Assembly: GCF_014205835.1 (NCBI RefSeq)
Contig: NZ_JACHCQ010000040.1
Location: forward strand, 1 to 53,086
Length of the DNA stretch: 53,086 nucleotides
Source of the DNA: Pedobacter sp. AK013
GTDB lineage: Bacteria; Bacteroidota; Bacteroidia; Sphingobacteriales; Sphingobacteriaceae
Direction: 5' to 3'
The translations under genes and the position numbers were made by a program. The notes under the pieces were generated by a model, which was not told the origin of the DNA, made no database searches, and saw only the letters and a list, made by a program, of their open reading frames with translations. Position 1 is the first letter of the stretch. Every line of letters begins with the position of its first letter. Of the stretch, positions 44,691-52,971 are shown one piece after another.

Positions 44691-44796
44691 CGTTTAAATT
44701 ACCCCAAAAATACCCTGTTTCGCTTCTAAATCTTTACACAAACTTCAAAATATCTTTACTTAAAAGTTATTACTTTAGCCCTTTAACTAAAACACA

Positions 44797-46455
44797 ATGA
44801 AGAAAATATCCTGTCTAATCTTTTCCATTTCTATTTTTTCGATCACGCTCTCCTCAGCACAAACTAAAAAATCTACTGCGGCACAGCCTAAGGCATTTCC
44901 TGCCGAAGTAGCACGTCCTAAACTGGTGGTAGGCTTAGTGGTTGATCAAATGCGTTGGGATTACCTGTACCGCTACTATAACCGCTATACCAATGGTGGT
45001 TTTAAAAGATTAATCAACGAAGGTTTTTCTGTAGAAAATACTTTTATTCCCTATACACCAACTTATACAGCGTGTGGCCATACCTGTATCTATACGGGTT
45101 CAGTTCCAGCTGTTCATGGTATTATTGGTAACGATTGGTACGATCCTGAAACTAAAAAGAATGTATATTGTACTGAAGATTCCTCAGTATCTACTGTTGG
45201 CAGTAGCCCTTCATCCGAAGGAAATATGTCGCCTAAAAACATGCTAACCACTACCATTACCGATGAATTAAGATTAGCCACAAACTTTAGAGGTAAAGTA
45301 ATTGGTATTTCATTAAAAGATAGAGGCTCGATCCTTCCTGCGGGCCATGCAGCAAATGCGGCATATTGGTATCAAGGTAGCACCGGAAACTGGATTACCA
45401 GTACCTATTATATGAAAGAAGTACCCACCTGGATTGCCGATTATAATAAGCTGAAACTAGCGAATAAATTCTATGCAAAAAACTGGGAAACTTTGTATCC
45501 GATGAATACCTATGTAAACAGTACTGCAGATGAGAAAGCTTACGAAGGAAAAGCGAGCACATTCCCTCACCAGCTTACCCAAAACATCGATAAAAATTTC
45601 GATGCCATCAGAAGTACGCCTTATGGCAATACCATTACATTGGATCTTGCCAAATTAGCCATCCTTTCTGAAGATTTAGGACAGGATAACATCACCGATT
45701 TCTTAGCCGTAAGCTGTTCATCTACTGATTATGTAGGTCATGCTTATGGTCCGAACTCAGTAGAGGCAGAAGACACTTATTTACGTTTAGATAAAGATTT
45801 CGAAGAATTTTTCAACTATCTGGATAAAAAAGTAGGTAAAGGAAACTATACCGTATTTTTAACCGCTGACCATGGTGCTGCACATGTACCAGGCTTTATG
45901 CAGGAGAATAAACTGCCTTCTGGCGTAGTGAGTGATAGAGATATTGCAAATAAATTAAATGCTTATCTAAATGACAGATTTAAAGTTAACAATGTTGTTT
46001 TAAGATCAATGAATAACCAGATCATTTTTGATCACGATAAAACCGACAAAGGCAATGTGAGCTTCGATGTGATCAAAGCTGCATCAGTTGAATTCTTAAA
46101 AACTTTGGATGGTTTCCAAAATGCAGTAGACATTGCAAAGATATCACAATCTACTTTGCAGGAAATCCAGAAAAAAATGATTACTAACGGCTACAATGCA
46201 CGCAGAAGTGGCGATATCTATTATGTTTTACAACCAAACTGGTTTAACGGAAGTAGCACCGGTACCACCCACGGAAACTGGAATCCCTACGATTCACATA
46301 TCCCATTGGTATTTATGGGTTGGGGAATTAAACCAGGCGCCACCAACACCACGCATTACATGACAGATATTGCGCCTACACTGGCAGCATTGCTCCATAT
46401 ACAAATGCCAAATGGTACCGTTGGAGAGCCGATCACCGAAATCACCAATAAATAA
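44797..46455 (+). CDS. PafA-like alkaline phosphatase
   Basis: A 552-residue exported phosphomonoesterase (signal peptide about 1-22, ending SSAQ). It has the metal-binding VVDQMRWDYLYRYY, nucleophile Thr91 in TPTYTACGHT, IIGNDWYD, SLKDRGSILPAGH (the Lys and Arg of PafA's active site), SSTDYVGHAYGPNS, TADHGAAHVP and the last metal ligand in GTTHGNWNPYDSHIP. All known PafA metal and active-site motifs are present. PafA is a periplasmic or surface phosphate-releasing enzyme of Bacteroidota that is reported as insensitive to phosphate repression. The paired operator-like sites upstream suggest local control here. Confidence 0.93.
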   Translation: MKKISCLIFSISIFSITLSSAQTKKSTAAQPKAFPAEVARPKLVVGLVVDQMRWDYLYRYYNRYTNGGFKRLINEGFSVENTFIPYTPTYTACGHTCIYTGSVPAVHGIIGNDWYDPETKKNVYCTEDSSVSTVGSSPSSEGNMSPKNMLTTTITDELRLATNFRGKVIGISLKDRGSILPAGHAANAAYWYQGSTGNWITSTYYMKEVPTWIADYNKLKLANKFYAKNWETLYPMNTYVNSTADEKAYEGKASTFPHQLTQNIDKNFDAIRSTPYGNTITLDLAKLAILSEDLGQDNITDFLAVSCSSTDYVGHAYGPNSVEAEDTYLRLDKDFEEFFNYLDKKVGKGNYTVFLTADHGAAHVPGFMQENKLPSGVVSDRDIANKLNAYLNDRFKVNNVVLRSMNNQIIFDHDKTDKGNVSFDVIKAASVEFLKTLDGFQNAVDIAKISQSTLQEIQKKMITNGYNARRSGDIYYVLQPNWFNGSSTGTTHGNWNPYDSHIPLVFMGWGIKPGATNTTHYMTDIAPTLAALLHIQMPNGTVGEPITEITNK

Positions 46456-46463
46456 TTTAAGAA

Positions 46464-46491
46464 AACTATGCCCACCAGCATAGTTTTTTTG
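46464..46491 (+). terminator. PafA gene terminator
   Basis: AACTATGC and GCATAGTT form an eight-pair stem around a six-base loop, followed by at least six T. Confidence 0.85.
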
Positions 46492-46497
46492 TTTTAT

Positions 46498-46665
46498 GAT
46501 TAACCGCTAAGATGATCACACGTGACTTAGGTGGTGACAAAAAACGTAAACTACACTATAAATATTGAACCACCTTAGTCACCTGAGCACACCTAAGATT
46601 CTATACAGTAGTTTCATTTTGCAGCTTATATGATCACAAATGTCTTATATGGTAAAAATTAAACT
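46498..46665. repeat. intergenic repeat, AAATGTCTTATATGG family
   Basis: GTGACTTAGGTGG (46522-46534) and CCACCTTAGTCAC (46570-46582) pair with one mismatch. The 3' part, CAGCTTATATGATCACAAAT followed by GTCTTATATGG, closely matches 2769-2798 (GAGCTTATATTTTCTTAAAT and the same ending). It fills most of the gap ahead of the VOC gene. Confidence 0.45.
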
Positions 46666-46684
46666 ATATTTTTTATTTTAGATC

Positions 46685-47053
46685 ATGTCAACATATACTG
46701 CTACCAAACTTACGCCCATGCTCGATTCGCGCGACATGCAGGCAACCTTAAAATTCTATACCGAAACGCTAAACTTTACCTGTGTAGCAAAACTCGACGA
46801 CCTGAGCTGGGTAGCGCTCCAAAAAGATAGTATAGAAATCATGTTTTCTACGCCAAACGAACACCGAAACATGCCTAAACAGATCATGAGTGGCTCACTT
46901 TACATTAAAACAAACGAGGTTACGGATTTATGGGAAACTTTAAAAGATCAATGCGAAATCTGTTATCCGCTCGAAGATTTCGAATTCGGTATGCGCGAGT
47001 TTGCCATTTACGACAATAACGGTTATTTATTACAGTTTGGGCAAGATTTATAG
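46685..47053 (+). CDS. VOC-family (glyoxalase/bleomycin-resistance-like) protein
   Basis: A 122-residue single VOC domain: KLTPMLDSRDMQATLKFYTE at the start, the WVALQKDSIEIMF strand, and REFAIYDNNGYLLQFGQDL at the end with the usual terminal glutamate replaced by Gln near position 118. VOC proteins form paired beta-alpha-beta-beta-beta units and act as metal-dependent lyases, isomerases or drug-binding proteins. Without the standard metal ligands clear, no reaction can be assigned. It is a single gene between the PafA terminator and icmF. Confidence 0.85.
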   Translation: MSTYTATKLTPMLDSRDMQATLKFYTETLNFTCVAKLDDLSWVALQKDSIEIMFSTPNEHRNMPKQIMSGSLYIKTNEVTDLWETLKDQCEICYPLEDFEFGMREFAIYDNNGYLLQFGQDL

Positions 47054-47184
47054 CTGAACCAAAAGCCATAATGGTATAAGGTATTCGCTGTTTAAGCTGC
47101 TTATTTTAGTACATTTGCATACCAAATATATTTGGAAACTAGGATCGGTAATCAAAGCATATCGCCCCTTAAAATTCCCATAGT

Positions 47185-50100
47185 ATGCAACAAGTAGAAA
47201 TCTATAAACCTAAAAATAAAATCCGTTTTGTAACTGCTGCTTCTCTTTTCGACGGACACGATGCAACCATTAATATCATGCGTCGTATTCTCCAATCTTC
47301 AGGGGCTGAAGTTATCCATCTTGGCCATAATAGATCGGTTGAAGAGGTGGTAAACTGTGCCATCCAGGAAGATGTTCAGGGTATTGCAATGACTTCTTAT
47401 CAGGGTGGGCATACCGAATATTTTAAATACATGTACGATCTCCTGCAAGAAAGAGGATCAGGTCACATTAAAATATTTGCAGGTGGCGGTGGCGTAATCT
47501 TACCCTCAGAAATTGAAGAACTTCAGGCTTATGGAATTTCCAAAATCTACTCTCCTGATGATGGCCGTAAAATGGGCTTGCAGGGCATGATTAATGACAT
47601 GTTGGTACAAACCGATTTCATTACCAAAGCCAGCATCTCCAATGAGCTCGAAACCATTCCAGCAAAAGATATCAAAGCCATTGCCGGCGCCATTACTGTT
47701 GCAGAAAATGATCCCGAAGGTGCGCAGAAATTTGTTGACGAATTAAAGCGTTTATCAAAAAATAATACCGCCCCTATCTTAGGCATTACCGGTACAGGGG
47801 GAGCCGGAAAATCATCGCTGGTTGATGAGCTGGTACGCCGTTTTCTGGTCGAAGTGAAAGATAAAACACTGGCGATTATCTCTGTCGACCCTTCTAAAAG
47901 AAAAACCGGAGGCGCTCTGCTTGGCGATCGTATCCGGATGAACGCCATCAATAACCCAAGGGTCTACATGCGCTCGCTGGCCACACGCCAGGCCAACCTT
48001 GCCCTGTCAAAGAACGTACAGGAAAGTATCGATATCTGTAAAGCAGCAGGTTATGATTTAATTATTGTAGAAACCTCAGGCATTGGCCAATCAGACACCG
48101 AAATTACCGAACACTGCGACGTTTCGCTTTATGTGATGACACCAGAATTTGGTGCAGCTACACAATTGGAAAAAATCGATATGTTAGACTTTGCCGATTT
48201 GGTAGCCATTAATAAATTTGATAAAAGAGGTGCTTTAGATGCCTTGCGTGATGTACGCAAACAATACAAACGCAACCACAATATTTTCGATGCCAAGGAT
48301 GAAGAAATTCCGGTTTATGGCACTATGGCGTCGCAGTTTAACGATCCGGGCATGAACAACCTTTTTGTAGCCTTAATAGAGCAAATTAAGGTGAAAACCG
48401 GAACCGATTTCAAGGCTAAAATGGAGTTCACTTCCGATCAATCAGAGAAAATTTACATCATACCGCCCGATCGTATCCGCTATTTGGCAGAAATTGCCGA
48501 ATCGAGCCAAATGTATAACGAATGGGTAGATAAACAGGTAACCATTGCCCGTAAAATGTACCAGCTTAAAGGTGTAATCGATTTAGCTAGTGACATTAAT
48601 TCCCCTCTCCTAGAGGGGGGGCAGCAGGACGGGATGTTAAGTAATTTAAATTCAATATACCACTATTTTGAAGAACAATTAGATGGCGAATGCAAACGTT
48701 TATTGCGGCAATGGCCTGATACAAAAAAGGCCTATAAAGAAGAATTTTTCATCTATAAAGTCCGCGACAAAGAGATTAAACAACCTTTATATTACGAATC
48801 ACTTTCAAAGCTGAATATCCCTAAAGTTTCGTTACCAAGATATGAAGATTGGGGCGATATTTTAAGGTGGCTGTTAACCGAAAACCTTCCGGGCGAATTC
48901 CCATATGCAGCTGGAGTATTTCCACTCAAACGCGAAGGCGAAGACCCTACCAGGATGTTTGCTGGAGAAGGTGGCCCAGAAAGAACCAATAAACGTTTCC
49001 ACTATGTTTCTTTGGGTCAGCCGGCACACCGTTTGTCTACAGCTTTCGACTCCGTTACCCTTTATGGTGAAGATCCGCATATCCGACCAGATATTTATGG
49101 AAAAATCGGTAACTCAGGCGTAAGTATTGCCACTTTGGATGATGCTAAAAAACTCTATTCAGGTTTTGATCTTTGTGCGCCATCAACCTCTGTATCGATG
49201 ACAATTAACGGCCCTGCGCCAATGTTACTTGGCTTTTTCATGAACGCTGCGATCGATCAGCAATGTGAAAAATATATCGTCGAAAACGGACTGGAAAAAG
49301 AAGTTGAAGCTAAAATTGAGGCCATCTATAAAGCGAAAAATATACCAAGGCCAACATACAATGGTACTTTGCCAGAAGGAAACGATGGCTTAGGCTTGAT
49401 GCTTTTGGGGGTTACCGGCGATCAGGTCCTTCCTGAAGCAGTTTATGCTCAAATTAAAGCTAAAGCCATCAGCTCAGTACGCGGAACGGTTCAGGCCGAT
49501 ATTTTAAAGGAAGACCAAGCGCAAAATACCTGTATTTTCTCTACCGAATTCGCTTTAAGGATGATGGGCGATATCCAGAAATACTTTATCGATGAAAAAG
49601 TAAGGAATTTCTACTCAGTATCCATTTCTGGCTATCACATTGCCGAAGCAGGCGCTAATCCGATTTCACAGCTTGCCTTTACCCTAAGCAATGGATTTAC
49701 CTTTGTAGAATATTATTTAAGCAGGAGCATGCATATTGATGATTTTGCACCTAACCTTTCTTTCTTCTTCTCTAATGGTATCGATCCTGAATATGCTGTA
49801 ATTGGCCGTGTAGCACGCAGAATCTGGGCCAAAGCCATTAAAAACAAATACAAAGGGAACGATCGTTCACAGAAGTTAAAATACCATATACAAACTTCTG
49901 GCCGCTCCTTGCATGCGCAGGAAATCGACTTTAATGATATCCGCACCACTTTACAAGCGCTTTATGCTATCTATGACAATTGTAATTCATTACACACCAA
50001 TGCTTATGATGAAGCCATTACTACGCCTACTGAAGAATCAGTTCGGAGGGCAATGGCCATTCAATTGATCATTAACAGGGAATTGGGACTGGCTAAGAAT

Positions 50101-50580
50101 GAAAATCCTTTACAAGGAGCTTTTATCATCGAAGAACTAACCGATCTGGTTGAAGAAGCAGTATTAGCTGAATTTAAACGCATCAATGATCGTGGTGGTG
50201 TTTTAGGCGCCATGGAAACAATGTATCAGCGTGGAAAAATACAGGAGGAAAGTTTGTACTATGAAACACTAAAACATACTGGCGAATATCCTATTGTTGG
50301 CGTAAATACCTTTTTAAACAAGAATGGCTCTCCTACTATTGTTCCTGGTGAGGTAATCCGAGCTACAGAAGATGAAAAACAATTTCAGATTTCGGCATTG
50401 CAAAAATTTCAGAACCGTAATGCAGACCATGCAGCAGATCGCTTAAAACAGCTTCAAAAATCTGCTATCGCTGGCGACAATATTTTTGAGCAGCTGATGG
50501 AAGTATGTAAAATCTGTTCATTAGGGCAGATTAGTAATGCCCTTTACGAAGTTGGTGGCCAGTATAGAAGAAACATGTAA
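47185..50580 (+). CDS. icmF: fused isobutyryl-CoA mutase (IcmF type)
   Basis: A 1,131-residue fusion. The N-terminal cobalamin-binding domain (about 12-140) has DGHDATINIM (the DxH motif binding cobalt), SYQGGH and AGGGGVI. A MeaB-like G3E GTPase chaperone domain follows (about 195-420): P-loop G203-TGGAGKSS, SVDPSKRKTGGALLGDRIRM, VETSGIGQSDTEI and NKFDKRGA. The C-terminal acyl-CoA mutase (about 550-1131) includes RYEDWGDILRWLL, TRMFAGEGGPERTNKRFHYV, FDLCAPSTSVSMTINGPAPM and VSISGYHIAEAGANP. It interconverts isobutyryl- and n-butyryl-CoA (or related acyl-CoAs) with adenosylcobalamin. An in-frame insertion (about 473-487) comes from a palindromic repeat. The next gene starts directly after its stop. 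Confidence 0.95.
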   Translation: MQQVEIYKPKNKIRFVTAASLFDGHDATINIMRRILQSSGAEVIHLGHNRSVEEVVNCAIQEDVQGIAMTSYQGGHTEYFKYMYDLLQERGSGHIKIFAGGGGVILPSEIEELQAYGISKIYSPDDGRKMGLQGMINDMLVQTDFITKASISNELETIPAKDIKAIAGAITVAENDPEGAQKFVDELKRLSKNNTAPILGITGTGGAGKSSLVDELVRRFLVEVKDKTLAIISVDPSKRKTGGALLGDRIRMNAINNPRVYMRSLATRQANLALSKNVQESIDICKAAGYDLIIVETSGIGQSDTEITEHCDVSLYVMTPEFGAATQLEKIDMLDFADLVAINKFDKRGALDALRDVRKQYKRNHNIFDAKDEEIPVYGTMASQFNDPGMNNLFVALIEQIKVKTGTDFKAKMEFTSDQSEKIYIIPPDRIRYLAEIAESSQMYNEWVDKQVTIARKMYQLKGVIDLASDINSPLLEGGQQDGMLSNLNSIYHYFEEQLDGECKRLLRQWPDTKKAYKEEFFIYKVRDKEIKQPLYYESLSKLNIPKVSLPRYEDWGDILRWLLTENLPGEFPYAAGVFPLKREGEDPTRMFAGEGGPERTNKRFHYVSLGQPAHRLSTAFDSVTLYGEDPHIRPDIYGKIGNSGVSIATLDDAKKLYSGFDLCAPSTSVSMTINGPAPMLLGFFMNAAIDQQCEKYIVENGLEKEVEAKIEAIYKAKNIPRPTYNGTLPEGNDGLGLMLLGVTGDQVLPEAVYAQIKAKAISSVRGTVQADILKEDQAQNTCIFSTEFALRMMGDIQKYFIDEKVRNFYSVSISGYHIAEAGANPISQLAFTLSNGFTFVEYYLSRSMHIDDFAPNLSFFFSNGIDPEYAVIGRVARRIWAKAIKNKYKGNDRSQKLKYHIQTSGRSLHAQEIDFNDIRTTLQALYAIYDNCNSLHTNAYDEAITTPTEESVRRAMAIQLIINRELGLAKNENPLQGAFIIEELTDLVEEAVLAEFKRINDRGGVLGAMETMYQRGKIQEESLYYETLKHTGEYPIVGVNTFLNKNGSPTIVPGEVIRATEDEKQFQISALQKFQNRNADHAADRLKQLQKSAIAGDNIFEQLMEVCKICSLGQISNALYEVGGQYRRNM
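48601..48645 (+). repeat. palindromic repeat inserted in frame within icmF
   Basis: CCCCTCT-CCT-AGAGGGG (48602-48618) followed by GGGCAGCAGGACGGGATG. GC-rich CCCCTCTCC-type palindromes with this kind of tail are common intergenic elements in related bacteria, as far as I recall. Here it keeps the frame and encodes SPLLEGGQQDGMLS between the GTPase and mutase domains. Confidence 0.55.
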
Positions 50581-51501
50581 ATGAGAGCACTATTATTATT
50601 TTTCTTCATTGGCTTTTCATTCCAAATTTGGGCACAGAAAATGCCAGCGTCTTCTTTCATCATGGTACTGGGAGTTGCTCAAGATGGCGGCTACCCACAC
50701 ATGGGCTGCCAGAAAAATTGTTGCAAAATGGCATGGAAAGATGAAAAGTTAAGGAGAAATGTGGTTTCGCTTGCTTTGGTAGATCCCAATACAAAGAAAT
50801 GGTGGCTTTTTGAAGCTACGCCCGATATTAAGACTCAACTTCAGGATTTTCGAAAAAGAACAAACGAAGTTTATCCTTATTTACCCGAAGGCATTTTTAT
50901 TACCCATGCACACATTGGCCATTATACAGGCTTAATGGAGTTCGGTAGAGAAGTAATGTCAACAAATGGTTTAAAAGTTTATATACTTCCTAAATTAAAG
51001 TCTTTTCTAGAACAAAATGGCCCGTGGAGCCAATTGGTTTCCTTAAAAAACATAAACCTTGTCGAACTTAAAGCAAACGATCCGGTTGATATAGCAGAAA
51101 ATAAGATCACTGCATTTACGGTACCTCATCGCGATGAATTTTCGGAGACTGCAGGTTTTAAAATTGAAACACCCACTAAAAAATACCTCTTTATCCCCGA
51201 CATTGACAAATGGAACAAATGGGATAAAAATATAATTAATGAAGTGAAAAAGGTAGATATTGCAATGATAGACGCTACTTTTTATGGTAGTACCGAATTA
51301 GGGAACAGGCCAATTGCCGAAGTACCGCATCCACTGGTCACCGAAACAGAAGAATTATTTGGCAAAGAAGATCGTAATATTAAAAATAAAATCTTTTTAA
51401 TCCATTTCAACCACACCAACCCGCTACTTTGGGATTCAACAATCCAAAAACAGGTTTTAAAAAATGGATTTAATATTGCGAAACAAGGAGATATTTATTA
51501 G
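50581..51501 (+). CDS. PqqB-like metallo-beta-lactamase-fold hydrolase
   Basis: A 306-residue exported MBL-fold protein: signal peptide (about 1-19, ending IWAQ), then VLGVAQDGGYPHMGCQKNCC (resembling the PqqB GTAQDAGxPQ motif). The metal motif is THAHIGHYTGL (H109, H111, H114 by position). PHRDEFSETAG, IPDIDKW and IHFNHTNPLL supply the later ligands. PqqB belongs to pyrroloquinoline-quinone synthesis, but no other pqq gene is seen here. A secreted hydrolase with its own substrate is therefore more likely. It starts the base after the icmF stop, so it is probably translationally coupled. Confidence 0.8.
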   Translation: MRALLLFFFIGFSFQIWAQKMPASSFIMVLGVAQDGGYPHMGCQKNCCKMAWKDEKLRRNVVSLALVDPNTKKWWLFEATPDIKTQLQDFRKRTNEVYPYLPEGIFITHAHIGHYTGLMEFGREVMSTNGLKVYILPKLKSFLEQNGPWSQLVSLKNINLVELKANDPVDIAENKITAFTVPHRDEFSETAGFKIETPTKKYLFIPDIDKWNKWDKNIINEVKKVDIAMIDATFYGSTELGNRPIAEVPHPLVTETEELFGKEDRNIKNKIFLIHFNHTNPLLWDSTIQKQVLKNGFNIAKQGDIY

Positions 51502-51519
51502 TTGATGATCCAAAGTAAT

Positions 51520-51615
51520 CGTCATCGACTTGAGCACAGCGAAGTGGAGAGATCAAAATCTAAAGTTCTCTTGAGACAGATCTCTCAGCTGCTTTGCACT
51601 CCGCTCGAAATAACG
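51520..51615. repeat. MITE-like inverted repeat
   Basis: Left arm CGTCATCGACTTGAGCACAG through GAGAGATC (51520-51554) and right arm 51579-51615 are imperfect inverted copies of a sequence like CGTTATTTCGAGCGGAGTG...GAGAGATC, with a 24-base spacer. It has no coding capacity. The element resembles the GTCATTTCGA repeats common in these bacteria. Confidence 0.6.
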
Positions 51616-51653
51616 GTACGGGATGTATATTGATCGAGATAACAAATAAGCAC

Positions 51654-51682
51654 AAAAAAGCCCCGATTTACATCGAGGCTTT
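51654..51682 (-). terminator. terminator of the desaturase gene
   Basis: On the minus strand AAAGCCTCGAT and ATCGGGGCTTT pair (one mismatch), followed by TTTTTT; the desaturase stop codon is about 20 bases upstream. Confidence 0.8.
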
Positions 51683-51702
51683 CATATATCTATTAAGTGC
51701 TT

Positions 51703-52683
51703 TTATCCAGCAATCCAGCTAAACTTATAATCTATAGTAGGGTTTTTCATTCTCTCTGCAACACGCAGTAAACGCGAAGGTAAAGCCATAATATAATCAC
51801 GGGCTTTTTCACCAGCTTCATTCAAATCACGCATACCTTCAATTTTCCAGTCAACTATTAATTGTTGCATAATTTCAACATAATCAATCGCGGTATAAAC
51901 ACCTAAACGTTGTGCAGCGTCTGTAAAGTGACCGAATGTTTGACCAATTTTTAAACCTACTTCACGTAAGAAATGTGCCGGCATTACAATTTTTTTACGC
52001 ATCATATCTTCAAAAGCCAACATGGCTTCGCTAGGATCAACCTCGAAAATACGGTTCATAAAATCTTTATACGCTTTTGCATGTCTCGCTTCATCAGAAG
52101 CAATTACCCCACACATTCTCGATAATAAAGTATCTCCATCTTTTTTTGCTAAAGAAGCTACCCTTCTGTGCGAAATGTTGGTCGCCATCTCCTGGAAAGA
52201 GGTGTAAATAAAGTTACGATAAGGATCATGGCCAGTACCGATATCGAAACCATCGGCAATGAGGTATTGTGTAGAAATTTCCATCTGGCGCATATCTACA
52301 CGACCTGACAGATATAAATATTTATTTAACAAATCACCGTGGCGGTTTTCTTCTGCGGTCCAGTGTCTGTTCCATTTCATCCATCCACCATCTTCTTTCA
52401 TGCTCGGCCCTTGCACCATCGCTAACCACGATTCGTAAGTAGGCAAAGCTTCTTCAGTGATCGTATCGCCGATTAACACGGCGACTAAGTCGTAAGAAAG
52501 ATCTTTTGCATTATCCCTTAAAATTCTGATATCTTGATAAAATGTGTCACTAGTAGAATCAGGAAGAAAATCAGACGGTTGCCAGTTAGTATCGATTGGT
52601 TTAAGATAGGTATCCATCATCTCCAGCATATACTTTTCTATATGCACCATTACTTCCCTTCTTTTATCTGCAAAAAAACTCAT
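51703..52683 (-). CDS. acyl-ACP desaturase
   Basis: A 326-residue soluble diiron protein of the stearoyl-ACP desaturase family (ferritin-like helical bundle). Iron-binding motifs: EENRHGDLLNKYLYLSGRVD (EExRH) at about 130-134 and SDEARHAKAY (DExRH) at about 218. An earlier glutamate ligand is expected in the first helices (ITEEALPTYESW). It introduces a double bond into acyl chains attached to acyl carrier protein, in the cytoplasm, using oxygen and ferredoxin. A perfect -7 box lies 27 bases upstream and a terminator follows, so the gene stands alone. Confidence 0.95.
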   Translation of the reverse strand: MSFFADKRREVMVHIEKYMLEMMDTYLKPIDTNWQPSDFLPDSTSDTFYQDIRILRDNAKDLSYDLVAVLIGDTITEEALPTYESWLAMVQGPSMKEDGGWMKWNRHWTAEENRHGDLLNKYLYLSGRVDMRQMEISTQYLIADGFDIGTGHDPYRNFIYTSFQEMATNISHRRVASLAKKDGDTLLSRMCGVIASDEARHAKAYKDFMNRIFEVDPSEAMLAFEDMMRKKIVMPAHFLREVGLKIGQTFGHFTDAAQRLGVYTAIDYVEIMQQLIVDWKIEGMRDLNEAGEKARDYIMALPSRLLRVAERMKNPTIDYKFSWIAG

Positions 52684-52709
52684 TATCTTTGTTTATATAT
52701 TGTTAACAA

Positions 52710-52717
52710 CAAAGATA
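52710..52717 (-). promoter_or_regulatory. desaturase promoter -7 box within an inverted repeat
   Basis: TATCTTTG on the minus strand, a perfect TAnnTTTG. A second TATCTTTG, on the plus strand at 52685-52692, makes an inverted repeat around this region (arms TTATCTTTGTT). Confidence 0.6.
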
Positions 52718-52911
52718 ACCAAATATTGCGGCAAACCTTATGATATTAAACATATTTAGCATTAATCAGCTTTAAATTTGGCTGAGATTAATCACATTGA
52801 TATAAATGCTTTTATTTATTGTATTCAGAGTGTTTTAGAAGGAACATAGAGTGCTACGTTATAAGTTTATATTTTGAAGCGCACTGGAAGAGGCATTTAG
52901 GTTCGGTTCCG

Positions 52912-52971
52912 TCCTGCTGTCTGTTTTACTCCGCCAATGAAGAATCGGCTCCGTGCCCACTCCCATCAGGG
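52912..52971 (+). repeat. dispersed repeat family, copy D
   Basis: TCCTGCTGTCTGTTTTACTC, GAAGAATCGG, CCGTGCCCACTCCCATCAGG: the same blocks in the same order as copies A to C. The rest of 52730-53086 shows only short chance frames. Confidence 0.6.
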
